Assembly: GCA_034401795.1 (NCBI GenBank)
Contig: CM067366.1
Span: 86,226,464 to 86,290,463, forward strand
Reading direction: 5' to 3'
Source of the DNA: Chaetoderma sp. LZ-2023a
Taxonomy: Eukaryota > Mollusca > Caudofoveata > Chaetodermatida > Chaetodermatidae
DNA length: 64,000 nucleotides
Each line of letters opens with the position of its first letter. Position 1 is the first letter of the stretch. Below the pieces are notes generated by a model, which saw only the letters and a program-made list of their open reading frames with translations, was not told where the DNA came from and did not search any database. This document shows positions 42,371 to 47,229 of the stretch, piece after piece. A program made the position numbers and the translations under genes.

Positions 42371-42560
42371 TCAGTGGAAGAGCATGTATGGTGGGCCTGT
42401 GGGTAGACTACTCGGCTCCCAAACGCTAGGCGAATCGGTGCCATAGAACAGGCTGGGTTCAAACCTCACTCAGGTCGAAAATTTGAAAAATGTAAAAATT
42501 ACATTCCAATATCGACTGTGCTATATCATACTGCCAGTGCAACATCGTCTACTACTATGG

Positions 42561-42611
<51 letters not shown>

Positions 42612-43397
42612 GCCTTTAAAGTTACACATTGCTATTATAAAATAATTCCAATGGACAAAAAAAAATTAGTGCAAATTCTAGGGGGCCCCAAAACAGTGGG
42701 GGTCCCAGCCCTGTCAGCCCTTGCGTAAATCCAGCTCTGCATGAAGGATATCATATTACTTAATTTTTGCACTAAAATAACAAATACATGTACACATTCG
42801 CTAGAACTAACCCGTCCTGTACACGTGTACTGGTATTGTTCCAAATGCACACCCCTAGCAATCCTAGCCTACTACCATGCCATAGGATGAGCAAATTATC
42901 AAAGATAAGTGCTAGAATGTGTAGTCATGGGTAACTCAATAAATTTGGTTGAATTACACCAGACAGAATTGGAGAAATGATGTCATGGATAGAATTTGTA
43001 CAAATTAAAAAAAATATTTTACACATATGACTGACTGTATGACATGTTTGAGACATTTTGATTATCAATGCAGCTCAATGAATCATTGCTGATCTACCAA
43101 TGAGACAATCGTACATGAAAGCTTTTGAAAATTTTAAAACCAATTTGACTGGAAGTTGCTGCTGATACTCTGGCATCAGGTTTGTTTCAAAAAGTTCAAC
43201 AGAATAATTCCTGCATGTCCTACAAGGTGTACAGCACACATTAAAATGACATACCTCAGATTTCTCCAATAAAGTTGTCTTATTACCAGAGAAAATCTCG
43301 GCCTCTTCCTCTGTTTGAAACATTTTGAATCGAGCACCCTTGTACTTCTTGACTGCTTCTAAAGCAAGCTTCCTATCCGTGAAAACAAGTCTTGTCT
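9792..43397 (-). CDS. ANKLE2: ANKLE2 (LEM4) orthologue, 10 exons seen, 5' incomplete
   Basis: In animals ANKLE2 is an ER/nuclear-envelope protein that brings PP2A to BAF and restrains VRK1, allowing nuclear envelope reassembly after mitosis. Ten exons join as 43397-43255, 40051-39878, 37153-36965, 35657-35535, 33314-33254, 23976-23789, 22085-21973, 19926-19084, 12031-11900 and 10005-9792. All introns are GT-AG and every phase is consistent, giving about 725 residues and a stop at 9792-9794. Landmarks recalled from vertebrate ANKLE2 line up in order: viroplasmin-like module, NPRYLVGSGDTP, RYNALHIAAKHN, SPLHFACKFGH, YYVPLMRS, GPMSPAK, PWTEFWEFLG and WPSP. The N-terminal membrane and LEM region is absent and should lie right of this window. 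The introns host DIRS, DNA transposon, SINE and MITE insertions; none hits an exon. Confidence 0.93.
10075..10415 (+). mobile_element. Fold-back MITE family 1 copy
   Basis: Opens with 'cagtttatccatcaatca', has the 'tgacatcataatcaactacg' block, a half-palindrome, then 'cagcttacctgtatatagtt' and 'gggatgggtggggcatagct'. One hairpin arm is deleted. Confidence 0.75.
10800..11205 (+). mobile_element. Fold-back MITE family 1 copy with intact hairpin
   Basis: The body runs from 'atctatctatcatctgacct' to 'accggaaaggtccattga'. A ~45-bp-arm palindrome at about 10972-11066 has its centre at 'gctgccctaggcagc'. Confidence 0.8.
11280..11475. mobile_element. Fold-back MITE family 2 copy
   Basis: Arms start 'cttctgcagtggtctttaga' and contain 'ccaagagaagactatttttg'. 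The centre is 'ataacaaagccagtcattc'. Complementary second arm. A shorter relic lies at about 11700-11860. Confidence 0.8.
11900..12031 (-). CDS. ANKLE2: ANKLE2 exon i
   Basis: Acceptor 'ttcttctcag' and donor 'AAAG|GTACAT' bound 132 bases, phase 2 in and phase 2 out. It encodes QDLDVLRALANIEI...KWRHLVSSFAQD, aligning with the vertebrate LDQDVLAALE...HRWKSAV helical block near the C-terminus. Confidence 0.92.
12032..13740. other. ANKLE2 intron sequence with MITE 2 copies and tandem-core relic
   Basis: MITE family 2 fold-backs lie at about 11290-11470 (in the preceding intron) and 12185-12370 here. Degenerate ~147-bp core units of the kind seen at 2206-3240 lie around 13080-13740. No exon was recognised. 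Confidence 0.6.
12175..12395. mobile_element. Fold-back MITE family 2 copy
   Basis: Same arms as the copy at 11280, centred on 'gctagataacagagccag'. Near-complete palindrome of about 180 bp. Confidence 0.8.
13781..13921 (+). repeat. Left inverted terminal repeat of DIRS A
   Basis: Begins 'cttaccagatgtactattat' and runs to 'taccgagtcaattcccag'. It is the complement of 17388-17529 with few mismatches by eye. Confidence 0.9.
14765..15770 (-). pseudogene. Tyrosine recombinase of DIRS A, broken
   Basis: The N-terminal core-binding part lies at about 15395-15770 (SGFSEQAAKFVTSARR, then a SAM-like helical region). The catalytic part lies at 14765-15226 after a broken middle. The HxxR box is present as AHQVRALAAS and the Trp/His box as AQWHAESSFTD. 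The tyrosine that follows in the sister elements (FTDYYMRD) is not conserved: the sequence runs FTDSTFAIS, with Phe where the second Tyr would be. Together with the internal stops, this makes it inactive. Confidence 0.85.
16079..17316 (-). pseudogene. Reverse transcriptase-RNase H of DIRS A, broken
   Basis: The RT catalytic box YIDDWLLKAG is encoded at 16993-17004 (YIDD) on the minus strand. The RNase H acidic residues follow as FTDAS, NALELLAV, RTDNSTVVS and NILADALSRR. The fourth lies past a stop near 16322. The upstream finger region is frameshifted (CIFSYSNVNSFSEI where intact relatives read YFHIPMN). RT-RNase H copies retroelement RNA into DNA. Confidence 0.88.
17388..17529 (-). repeat. 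Right inverted terminal repeat of DIRS A
   Basis: Starts 'tgggaattgactcggtacc' and ends 'agtacatctggtaag'. Inverse of 13781-13921. Confidence 0.9.
17735..18039 (-). mobile_element. tRNA-derived SINE
   Basis: On the minus strand from 18039 a tRNA-like head carries an A box (TAGCCAAGTGG) and a B-box-like GATCGATTCC. The body follows with 'tccctgagcaaggcacttga' and 'tgtaaaataggtacatatga', the conserved central segment of several metazoan SINE superfamilies. The tail merges toward GGAT-rich simple repeats at 17553-17600. It is not a functional tRNA gene. Confidence 0.75.
18288..18363. repeat. Decayed family 1-like hairpin
   Basis: Arms 'ctgttgaatattttgcaaat' and 'atttcaaaatatttta' around a degraded centre. 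Confidence 0.6.
18380..18740. repeat. Dispersed repeat ending in GGAC-rich tail
   Basis: Contains 'tcaagggagataactctggt' and 'tttcaagggcgataactta', and ends 'gatggacggatgcacggatg'. Such 'gggagataactc' repeats are common in mollusc genomes (my recollection). No coding potential. Confidence 0.55.
18745..18958. mobile_element. Fold-back MITE family 2 copy
   Basis: Palindrome centred near 18840 ('cgataaccttggtaaccg') with arms 'accactggaatgactggctc' and complement. Confidence 0.85.
19084..19926 (-). CDS. ANKLE2: ANKLE2 exon h (large, mostly disordered)
   Basis: The acceptor 'ttacttacag' lies before 19926 and the donor 'CATGG|GTAAGTA' after 19084. The 843 bases enter in phase 2 and leave in phase 2. 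The start encodes LAHDLRVPWTEFWEFLG then IDLSTPQGLDILENYL, matching vertebrate PWVEYWEFLG and DLSSQEGLQRLEEYL. The remaining ~230 residues are Ser/Asp/Thr-rich and low in hydrophobics, as in the variable part of ANKLE2, ending RTPTTGLFIHG. Confidence 0.93.
20011..20110. repeat. Hairpin family 3
   Basis: Arms 'acaattttggtggaagatg' and 'catcttccaccaaaactgt' flank 'ttgctgtctacgacagaaa'. A second copy is at 24150-24250. Confidence 0.85.
20183..20280. repeat. Hairpin, family 1 variant
   Basis: Arms 'gctgaatattttgaaaaca', 'tgaaagttgttggtg' and complements, centred at 'gccttagccacc'. A related copy is at 40136-40212. Confidence 0.8.
20940..21130. mobile_element. Fold-back MITE family 2 copy
   Basis: Arms 'cattgcagaccaagattatt'-like and 'tcttctcttggtctgcaaat', with the centre shortened to 'ctcgataaccggtgg'. 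Confidence 0.75.
21779..21864. repeat. (GACA)n microsatellite
   Basis: Interrupted GACA/CAGA tetranucleotide run. Confidence 0.9.
21973..22085 (-). CDS. ANKLE2: ANKLE2 exon g
   Basis: 113 bases, phase 0 in and phase 2 out, with donor 'CG|GTTAGA' and acceptor 'ttttag'. It encodes AELFHKNWSSPST then LEKGLERIGR, matching vertebrate AEDFRKLWKTPP and PERGFERVGR. Confidence 0.9.
22600..22765. repeat. Decayed MITE family 2 copy
   Basis: 'ggcctctgaaatgatcttg' followed by 'tggtaaactttcaaaaacag'. Heavily mutated palindrome. Confidence 0.6.
23366..23705 (+). mobile_element. Fold-back MITE family 1 copy
   Basis: Runs from 'cagtttatccatccatcata' through 'aacatgctatcaaatattg' (first arm deleted) to 'aactggaaaggtccattac'. 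About 340 bp. Confidence 0.8.
23789..23976 (-). CDS. ANKLE2: ANKLE2 exon f
   Basis: 188 bases with acceptor 'catttcag' and donor 'AAG|GTACAT', entering in phase 1 and leaving in phase 0. It encodes GQYYVPLMRSHD, GYPWSPDQDE and KACAGPMSPAK, closely matching vertebrate GHYYVPLLRAEE, ELWSPDQ and RAFAGPLSPAK. Confidence 0.94.
24095..24290. repeat. Hairpin family 3 copy
   Basis: Arms around 'ggtggaagatagtgctgtc' / 'gaacatcgtccaccaaaat', sister to 20011-20110. Confidence 0.75.
24540..24745. mobile_element. Fold-back MITE family 2 copy
   Basis: Well-preserved palindrome centred at 'ctcggttaccgagcc' (about 24620) with arms 'ttaccactggaatggctggc' and complement. Confidence 0.85.
25215..25320. repeat. 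(CA)n / GACA microsatellite
   Basis: A GACA run is followed by (CA)n from about 25270 to 25315. It lies beside the outer end of the split tandem-core element. Confidence 0.95.
25366..25983 (-). mobile_element. Tandem-core element, first half (split by transposon)
   Basis: The outer end reads 'aagaggcccaagggcctgtg' then 'gctcacctggac', the complement of the right end at 3206-3240. Inside are ~147-bp units with 'gaccaatcaaaattctgtat' and 'aagatggccacc'. Its continuation is at 32244-32795. Confidence 0.7.
25984..25986. other. Left TTA target-site duplication
   Basis: TTA immediately before the transposon end TAGTCCC. The same TTA follows the other end at 32244-32246. Removing the element restores 'gcagttaatgag', matching 'gcggttaatga' in sister repeat units. 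Confidence 0.75.
25987..26516 (+). repeat. Left terminal inverted repeat of the 6.26-kb transposon
   Basis: From TAGTCCCAGAGCTCAGAGGG to 'atgtttgaagggcatccaga'. It pairs with 31712-32243 with scattered substitutions, roughly 85% identity by eye. Confidence 0.88.
26861..26938. repeat. (TA)n microsatellite inside the transposon
   Basis: Over 30 TA units between the left TIR and the C-terminal end of the gene relic. Confidence 0.95.
27110..30930 (-). pseudogene. Decayed transposon-borne gene with HEEAD and TGxD motifs
   Basis: Reading the minus strand from about 30930, fragments in shifting frames appear in the order I recall for a large unnamed protein family of arthropod, cnidarian and mollusc genomes. 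They are YHTQCYKEF (30686-30874), LKCLTGGRNVVGIINRFGHC and TPDGINQLAG (30079-30312), NRHNYARWVVKY (28845-29210), a segment at 28533-28823, YPLTPVPHSLAHQDGG (28001-28480), then ACQHEEADKRMVYH and GRHVCTGSDATAAF (27618-28037). The tail is acidic (GSDESDDE) and stops at about 27114. The HEEAD and TGxD pair resembles acidic motifs of FEN1/PIN-like nucleases, but this is inference. At least eight frame breaks make it non-functional. It is the only coding relic in the transposon, so it is the candidate transposition protein or a passenger. Confidence 0.75.
31082..31480 (+). mobile_element. MITE family 1 copy nested in the transposon
   Basis: From 'cacccatcatatgacgtcat' to 'tgggaaggtccattgcac', with an intact palindrome at about 31248-31342 centred on 'gctgcctatggcagc'. 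It must post-date the transposon insertion. Confidence 0.85.
31712..32243 (-). repeat. Right terminal inverted repeat of the 6.26-kb transposon
   Basis: Complement of the left TIR, from 'ccctggatctccttcaaaca' to 'ctctgagctctgggacta'. Includes the conserved stretch 'tttatgatgactatctgcat'. Confidence 0.88.
32244..32795 (-). mobile_element. Tandem-core element, second half
   Basis: Continues the ~147-bp units interrupted at 25983. It ends with 'ggacggtcgccatggaataa' and 'tggccaggtgagc', the complement of the left end at 2206-2260. The 121-aa open frame at 32259-32624 is a translation of the repeat (units of about 49 codons), not a gene. Confidence 0.72.
32810..33185 (-). mobile_element. MITE family 1 copy interrupted by a SINE-like insert
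   Basis: 'atgttcaacagcatgtttat' opens and 'gactgagaaactggattcat' closes the MITE. Between about 32880 and 33060 sits a SINE-like segment with 'gtacctatttacagctaggt'. Confidence 0.65.
33254..33314 (-). CDS. ANKLE2: ANKLE2 exon e (61 bp)
   Basis: Acceptor 'tatttcag' and donor 'CAAG|GTATGT', entering in phase 0 and leaving in phase 1. It encodes VICSRCSDKSQSTVIAELLQ, matching vertebrate VICERSKNKS. Too short to show as an open frame; found by phase and homology between flanking exons. Confidence 0.9.
33425..33750 (+). mobile_element. MITE family 1 copy
   Basis: 'gtttatccatccatcatatg' to 'aactggaaaggtccactg'. The second hairpin arm is deleted, and a poly-G run sits at about 33703-33715. Confidence 0.78.
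33885..34255 (-). mobile_element. MITE family 1 copy, reverse
   Basis: 'aatggacctttccatttttag' region to 'catcatatgatgggtgggta'. It faces the copy at 33425-33750, so the pair forms a large inverted repeat. Confidence 0.8.
34533..34640. repeat. Hairpin, family 1 variant
   Basis: Arms 'tgttaaatattttggactta' and 'taagtctaaaatattcaata', with centre 'ccattggtggctaattgct'. Confidence 0.75.
34641..35254. other. ANKLE2 intron, no gene seen
   Basis: Faint MITE family 2 relic near 34900-34950 ('taaccgagccagctattcca'). Nothing else was recognised. Confidence 0.5.
35255..35490. mobile_element. Fold-back MITE family 2 copy
   Basis: Palindrome centred at 'actcgataaccgagccagt' (about 35370), with arms 'agaaatgtccatttgcagac' and complement. 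Confidence 0.85.
35535..35657 (-). CDS. ANKLE2: ANKLE2 exon d (ankyrin repeat)
   Basis: 123 bases, phase 0 both ends, acceptor 'attttcag' and donor 'GAT|GTATGT'. It encodes NYESPLHFACKFGHAAVVEV then RNKFGEAASD, an ankyrin repeat (TPLHxA-type) matching vertebrate DTPLHFACKFGNADVVNV and RNKYDKTPED. Confidence 0.95.
36170..36455 (-). mobile_element. MITE family 1 copy, reverse
   Basis: 'gaatgctatacaggtaagct' through 'attcaacaacatgtttattt' to 'gactgagaaactggattctt'. The hairpin is mostly lost. Confidence 0.75.
36460..36680. mobile_element. MITE family 2 copy
   Basis: 'gactatttttgaaaatgtac' and 'gtcaaaaatagtcttctat' around a mutated centre. Confidence 0.75.
36965..37153 (-). CDS. ANKLE2: ANKLE2 exon c (ankyrin repeat)
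   Basis: 189 bases, phase 0 both ends, acceptor 'ctgttacag' and donor 'GGA|GTAAGT'. It encodes EGFRYNALHIAAKHNRPELC then VIDILENPDFFKTMY and DLYINTPDKG, nearly colinear with vertebrate EGCRYNVMHVAAKEN, LDVLENPDFMRLMY and DLYLNTPDK. This is the most strongly conserved exon seen. Confidence 0.96.
37154..38110. other. ANKLE2 intron, no gene seen
   Basis: Low-complexity AT-rich DNA with no recognised repeat family. The short open frames lack any similarity I can name. Confidence 0.5.
38128..38214. repeat. MITE family 1 hairpin
   Basis: Arms 'ctgttgaatattttgaaacc' and 'agtttcaaatattcaatgg', with centre 'gctgcctatggcagc'. Confidence 0.85.
38990..39235. repeat. Two family 1-like hairpins
   Basis: The first is at about 38997-39072 ('gattttgaaactaatttgac' and complement). 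The second is at about 39146-39222 ('tactttgaaattaatttgac' and complement). Confidence 0.7.
39350..39758 (-). mobile_element. MITE family 1 copy, reverse, near full length
   Basis: 'ggacctttcaatttttagct' to 'gatgggtgggtaccctgg', with an intact palindrome at about 39484-39578 centred on 'gctgcgtatggcagc'. Confidence 0.85.
39878..40051 (-). CDS. ANKLE2: ANKLE2 exon b
   Basis: 174 bases, phase 0 both ends, acceptor 'tgtgcttcag' and donor 'CAG|GTATAAT'. It encodes NPELVKFRKVIEEGDLDSM then WGNPRYLVGSGDTPVVLQ, matching vertebrate TAELRKAIEKGD and WSNPRYLIGSGDNPTIVQ, just before the ankyrin repeats. Confidence 0.95.
40136..40212. repeat. Hairpin, sister of 20183-20280
   Basis: 'aacaatttgactgaaagttg' and 'caactttcagtcaaattat' around 'tgtggcttagccac'. 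Confidence 0.8.
40235..41300. repeat. Tandem repeat array, alternating long and short units
   Basis: Units share 'aaagggggcataactccat', 'ctgaaactcgaacttgctc', 'cttctcataacaaagctatg' and 'gactgcgaaaaaaggtgcgg'. Spacing alternates around 90 and 150 bp. The array ends 'cagacggacagacggagtgc', the usual tail of such mollusc-type repeats. Confidence 0.8.
41560..41785. mobile_element. MITE family 2 copy, partly deleted
   Basis: 'cagaccaagcgattattct' followed by 'ccagtcattccagtagtaaa'. The first arm is shortened. Confidence 0.7.
41960..42165 (-). mobile_element. SINE-like relic
   Basis: 'tatccatttatactcctggg', 'tggagagaagcaacgaggat' and 'gcgcgatcccggggtcgctg' resemble the body and tRNA-like end of the SINE at 17735-18039, but heavily changed. 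Confidence 0.45.
42310..42369. repeat. (CTA)n microsatellite
   Basis: About 20 uninterrupted CTA/ACT triplets. Poly-Ser and poly-Tyr frames here are artefacts. Confidence 0.97.
42561..42610. repeat. (CTA)n microsatellite
   Basis: About 16 triplets of the same motif as 42310-42369. Confidence 0.97.
43110..43205. repeat. Decayed family 1 hairpin
   Basis: 'tgaaaattttaaaaccaatt' and 'caggtttgtttcaaaaagtt' are all that remain of the arms, close to the exon a donor. Confidence 0.6.
43255..43397 (-). CDS. ANKLE2: ANKLE2 exon a (viroplasmin-like module), first exon visible
   Basis: 143 bases, acceptor 'caattttcag' and donor 'GAG|GTATGT'. It enters in phase 1 (two bases finish a split codon) and leaves in phase 0. 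It encodes TRLVFTDRKLALEAVKKYKG then ARFKMFQTEEEAEIFS, the RNase H1 N-terminal/viroplasmin-type fold that precedes the ankyrin part of ANKLE2. The partner exon upstream was not found in the window. Confidence 0.88.
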
Positions 43398-44187
43398 CTG
43401 AAAATTGAAGAATATGATAATGGGAAGATTGAAGCATACTGTAAAATTAGAATCAGGAACTGTATATGTAAATACTGTTTTTGTACAATTCACAATCGAT
43501 ATATAATACAGTTATAAATAAGCATTTACTGGTCTAACTTGGTCAAGAAAATCCAAATCAGGTGAAGAAACATTCATATATTCTGCAAATCTGAATGTGC
43601 CCTCAAAAAACTATCCAGAAAATGAGACTTTTAGCGATTTAGACCAATAAATAAAGCAGGAAATCCTAAAGACTTCCCCCCACCCCCCCCCCCCCCCCCC
43701 CACCCCATCTCATGGGATAGATAGGGCCAATGATTTTTCGCTTCAAAATATTATATAATCCGTTTCAGAAATAAAAAATTCTACTTCGTCACCGGTTTCA
43801 TTGTTATTTTATTTGCTACCACATTTTACTGCTATCATGTGCTAATATATGTCCCTTGATTACCAACCACCCATACAGACATGTATATGCACTATTCAGC
43901 CATGTAATTCACCATCCATGGGTAAATCAAGTATCTTAAACAACACCATCTTGCAGGGTGATATAGAAATTCATGAAAGTAACCAAAGTCAAGATAGGTC
44001 ACATTTCAACGATCACACTTCACCTTCAGACATGTCAGAACAATACCAAATGTTAAAACTTGTTGAGGATCTGAAAATGTTGATATTCGTAAAGAAAAAT
44101 TGTGTGAATTTCTGTTGATTTCCATCTAAAACACCATTTTCCATTTCAAAATGTGAATTCTGTTAATTCCGCTTCATTGCCGCGAAA
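43398..44187. other. Start of the >20.6-kb ANKLE2 intron, no gene seen
   Basis: A poly-C run at 43679-43703, otherwise AT-rich unique-looking DNA. No LEM-domain exon was recognised on the minus strand. Confidence 0.55.
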
Positions 44188-45476
44188 TGAAGGAAATTTC
44201 AATTTCCCTTTCTCCGAGATCTAACAATACTCCAAATTCTATTACTTCTGGTATACAGCTGGCCCTGACAGCTGGCTCTAGGACTATAGACTTAGAAAGC
44301 CTTACCGACTCCTTGGAACCGGGTACTCGGCTCCCAACTGCCGAGTACCCGTCTACCATGAAGCTCATATTGTTTGCATAACCGCCAAACAAGAGAAACA
44401 CATGGCTTGCCTCCATGGGGCTGGGAGGCAGAGTCCGTAATGTAATGGTAAGTATTGTTAGATCTCGGAGAAAGGGAAATCAAAATTTCCTTCATTCTCC
44501 TTCGATCAATACTCACCATTCTATTACTTCTGATATACACCAGATTTGGTCAGTAACCTGGTGGGACGGGGCAAGCCATAAAGGCTACTTTTGCCCCCAG
44601 GAGAAAGAGCTAGACTTAAACTTGACTAATGGAGACCTAAAAGGACCATCAAGTTAACGGAACCGAATCACATTCGCATCACTGCCCCATCCCCCTTTTT
44701 TCTCCTAAGAAAAGGGAGAGAACTCACGAACATGCATCTCGCCTGAAAGCACAAATATGCCAAGAGGGTTCACTACTCTTTGCATATATTAACCTGGGAA
44801 TGAGCATGAATATATAAGATGAATGATCATGATATATAGACATAATACAAAAAACACTCTCGATCCTGAATTACCTCATGATATTTGGATTTCAGACGTG
44901 GAGCCTCCAACCAGTCACTTGTCCGGCCATCAGTGACACAATCCGGTTGATATCCTTTCGCTCGACCATGTCTGCTTCTTAATTCTTTCTTACAAATGCC
45001 AAAAAAGGTAGAAGAGCAGTGTGGTCATACAGCTATCGTCTCAAAACAGCTAAAGCGAGTGGATTGGCGAAGTCTGACACATCCCTCATATAGTAATCCG
45101 TGAAAGAGGACTCACAGTGCCATTGTGCAACAGCCATGATGTCCTTAAACGGAACACCATTGTAAAAGGGCAGAAGAGGCGGCTATTCCTCTAACATCTT
45201 GCCCTTGCGCATTGCACCTGGTGCCCAGTCGTAATCTCACGGGTAGTCTGAATGCATTCGACTACCCAACGAGAGATAGAATCCACAGATGCGGCGCCAT
45301 ATGGCAGATCCACAGATGTCTATCATTCGACCGTAACGAGTCTGTCCGTTTTGTACTTAGTCAAAGCACGGACTGGGCACCAGACACTGGCATCACGATC
45401 AAACCTACTTAGTTTCGGTATAACGATCGGTTTGCCGGGATATCTCAAAGATTGAATCTTTGACATAAACTCTGCT
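44188..45476 (-). mobile_element. DIRS fragment (terminal hairpin unit plus recombinase 3' end)
   Basis: It starts with a hairpin unit (44188-44492: 'tttccctttctccgagat' and complement), then the terminal non-coding block, a 78-bp conserved frame (44892-44969) and the decayed recombinase C-terminal region from about 45060. It stops abruptly at 45476 within the recombinase, where another hairpin unit begins. Confidence 0.82.
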
Positions 45477-46203
45477 CAGCTGGCTCTAGGACTATAGACT
45501 TAGAAAGCTTTAACGACTCCTTGGAACCGGGTACTCAGCTCCCAACTGCCGAGTACCCGTCTACTATAGAGCTCATATTGTTTGCATAGCCACCAAACAA
45601 GAGAAATCCATGGCTTGCCTCCGTGGGGCTGGGAGGCTGGGTCCGTAACAGAAATTTCCTTCATTCTCCTTCGATCAATACTCACCATTCTGTTACTTCT
45701 GATATACACCAGATTTGATCAGTAACCTGGTGGGAAGGGGCAAGACATGAATGCTACTTTTGCCCCTTGGAGAAAGAGTTAGACTTAAAACTTGACTAAC
45801 GGAGACCTAAAAGGACCGTAAAGTTAACGGAACTGAATCACATTCGCATCACTGCCCCCCCCATTTTTTCTCCTAAGAAAAGGGAGTACTCACGAACATG
45901 TATCTCGCCTAAAACACAAATATGCCAAGAGGGTTAACTGCTCCTTGCATATCCACATGTATTAGCCTGGGAATGAGCATGAATTTATAAGATGAATGAA
46001 CATGATATATATACATAATACAAAAAACTCTCAATATCGAATTACCTTATGATAATTGGACTTCAGACGTACCGCCTCCAACCATTCACTGGTCCGGCCA
46101 TCAGTGACACAATCTGGTTGTCATCCTCCCGCTCGACCATGCCTGCTTTAGATTCTTTTCTTACCAAAGTGAAAAAAGGGTGAAGAGCAGTGTGGTCACT
46201 TAA

Positions 46204-47229
46204 CTATTGTCTCAAAACAGCTAAAGCGAGTGGATTGGCTAAGTCTGACACATCCCTCATATAGTAATCCGTAAATGAGGACTCACAGTGCCATTGTGCA
46301 ACGGCGATGATGTCCTCTAATGGAACACCACTGTAAAGGGCGGTCGAGGCGGCTATTCCTCTAACATCGTGTACCCTTGCGCCTTGCACCTGGTGTCCAG
46401 TCGCCATCTCATGAGTAGTCTGAATGCATTTGACTACCCAACGAGAGATAGTATCCATGGATGCGGCGCCATAAGGCTTCTTATGGCAGATCCACAGATG
46501 TCTATCATTCGACCGTAACGAGTCAGTCCGTTTCCTGTACTTAGTCAAAGCACGGACCGGGCACCAGACACTGGCATCATGATCAAACCTTGTTAACTTC
46601 GGTATTATGATCGGTTTGCCGGGATATCTCAAAGATTGATTCTTTGACATAAACTCTGCTCTTGGCAGAAGACGCAGACCCTCTCCGGAGACAATAAATC
46701 GGTCCCTCTCTGCCGAAAGCACATGGATCTCACTGTGCCTTCTAGCTGAGGAAGCTGCCAATAGAAAGACCGCCTTTAGAGTCAAATGCTTTAGACTAGC
46801 CGAACGCAACGGTTCGAAAGGGTGCTTGGCCAGTACATTAAGCACTAAAGATAGACTCCAGGCTGGAATGACTACCGGTTGTCTCGGTCGGAGATTGCTC
46901 ATTCCCTTCACCATCACATTTAACTGGGCCACCTCTGGACTATCCCTGTTGGCTAGACAAGGGATAACTGATGCCAAAGCTGACTTGTATCCAGCAATTG
47001 TGACGGGAGCTAGTCCTGAAAAGAACAGCTCACAGAGAAAGTCTGCTATTTGCTGAATAGTGGATTGAAAGGTATCAATACCCTTTTCTTCACACCAGTC
47101 TGCAAATCTGTTAACCTTGTTGTTATATGATTTGAAGGTTGACCTCCTTCTCGCAGCCGCGATGAAATCAGCAGCTTGTCGAGAAAAGCCTTCCGACGTG
47201 GAACGTTGTTTGATAACATCCACGCAGTC
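46204..47229 (-). CDS. Tyrosine recombinase of DIRS B (catalytic set intact)
   Basis: Integrates the element DNA circle without target duplication in DIRS elements. The open frame (46204-47463) is 419 codons, but the first ~78 are an out-of-frame reading of the RNase H end. Recombinase homology starts near DCVDVIKQRS. Then come a SAM-like DNA-binding region (SRQAADFIAAARRRS), box I Arg in SSARRHSEIH (about residue 241), HxxR as VHDVRG (H365, R368), Trp391-His392 in AQWHCESSF, and the candidate nucleophile Tyr in DYYMRD (400-401). This is the only copy in the window with all of these. It is out of frame with the upstream RNase H. Confidence 0.82.
   Translation of the reverse strand, partial: DCVDVIKQRSTSEGFSRQAADFIAAARRRSTFKSYNNKVNRFADWCEEKGIDTFQSTIQQIADFLCELFFSGLAPVTIAGYKSALASVIPCLANRDSPEVAQLNVMVKGMSNLRPRQPVVIPAWSLSLVLNVLAKHPFEPLRSASLKHLTLKAVFLLAASSARRHSEIHVLSAERDRFIVSGEGLRLLPRAEFMSKNQSLRYPGKPIIIPKLTRFDHDASVWCPVRALTKYRKRTDSLRSNDRHLWICHKKPYGAASMDTISRWVVKCIQTTHEMATGHQVQGARVHDVRGIAASTALYSGVPLEDIIAVAQWHCESSFTDYYMRDVSDLANPLALAVLRQ

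Noticed and set aside
42259-42728. Poly-Ser, poly-Tyr and poly-Leu proteins
   Set aside because: All are readings of (CTA)n microsatellites.
43255-43397. Integrated caulimovirus-type viroplasmin fragment
   Set aside because: This fold is a normal part of ANKLE2, and the exon joins in phase to nine others with ANKLE2 landmarks.
46826-47056. Plus-strand open frames within the DIRS cluster (also 51518, 53748, 58432, 59666, 62342)
   Set aside because: Shadows opposite DIRS gag, RT and recombinase; repeated in every copy only because the copies are homologous.
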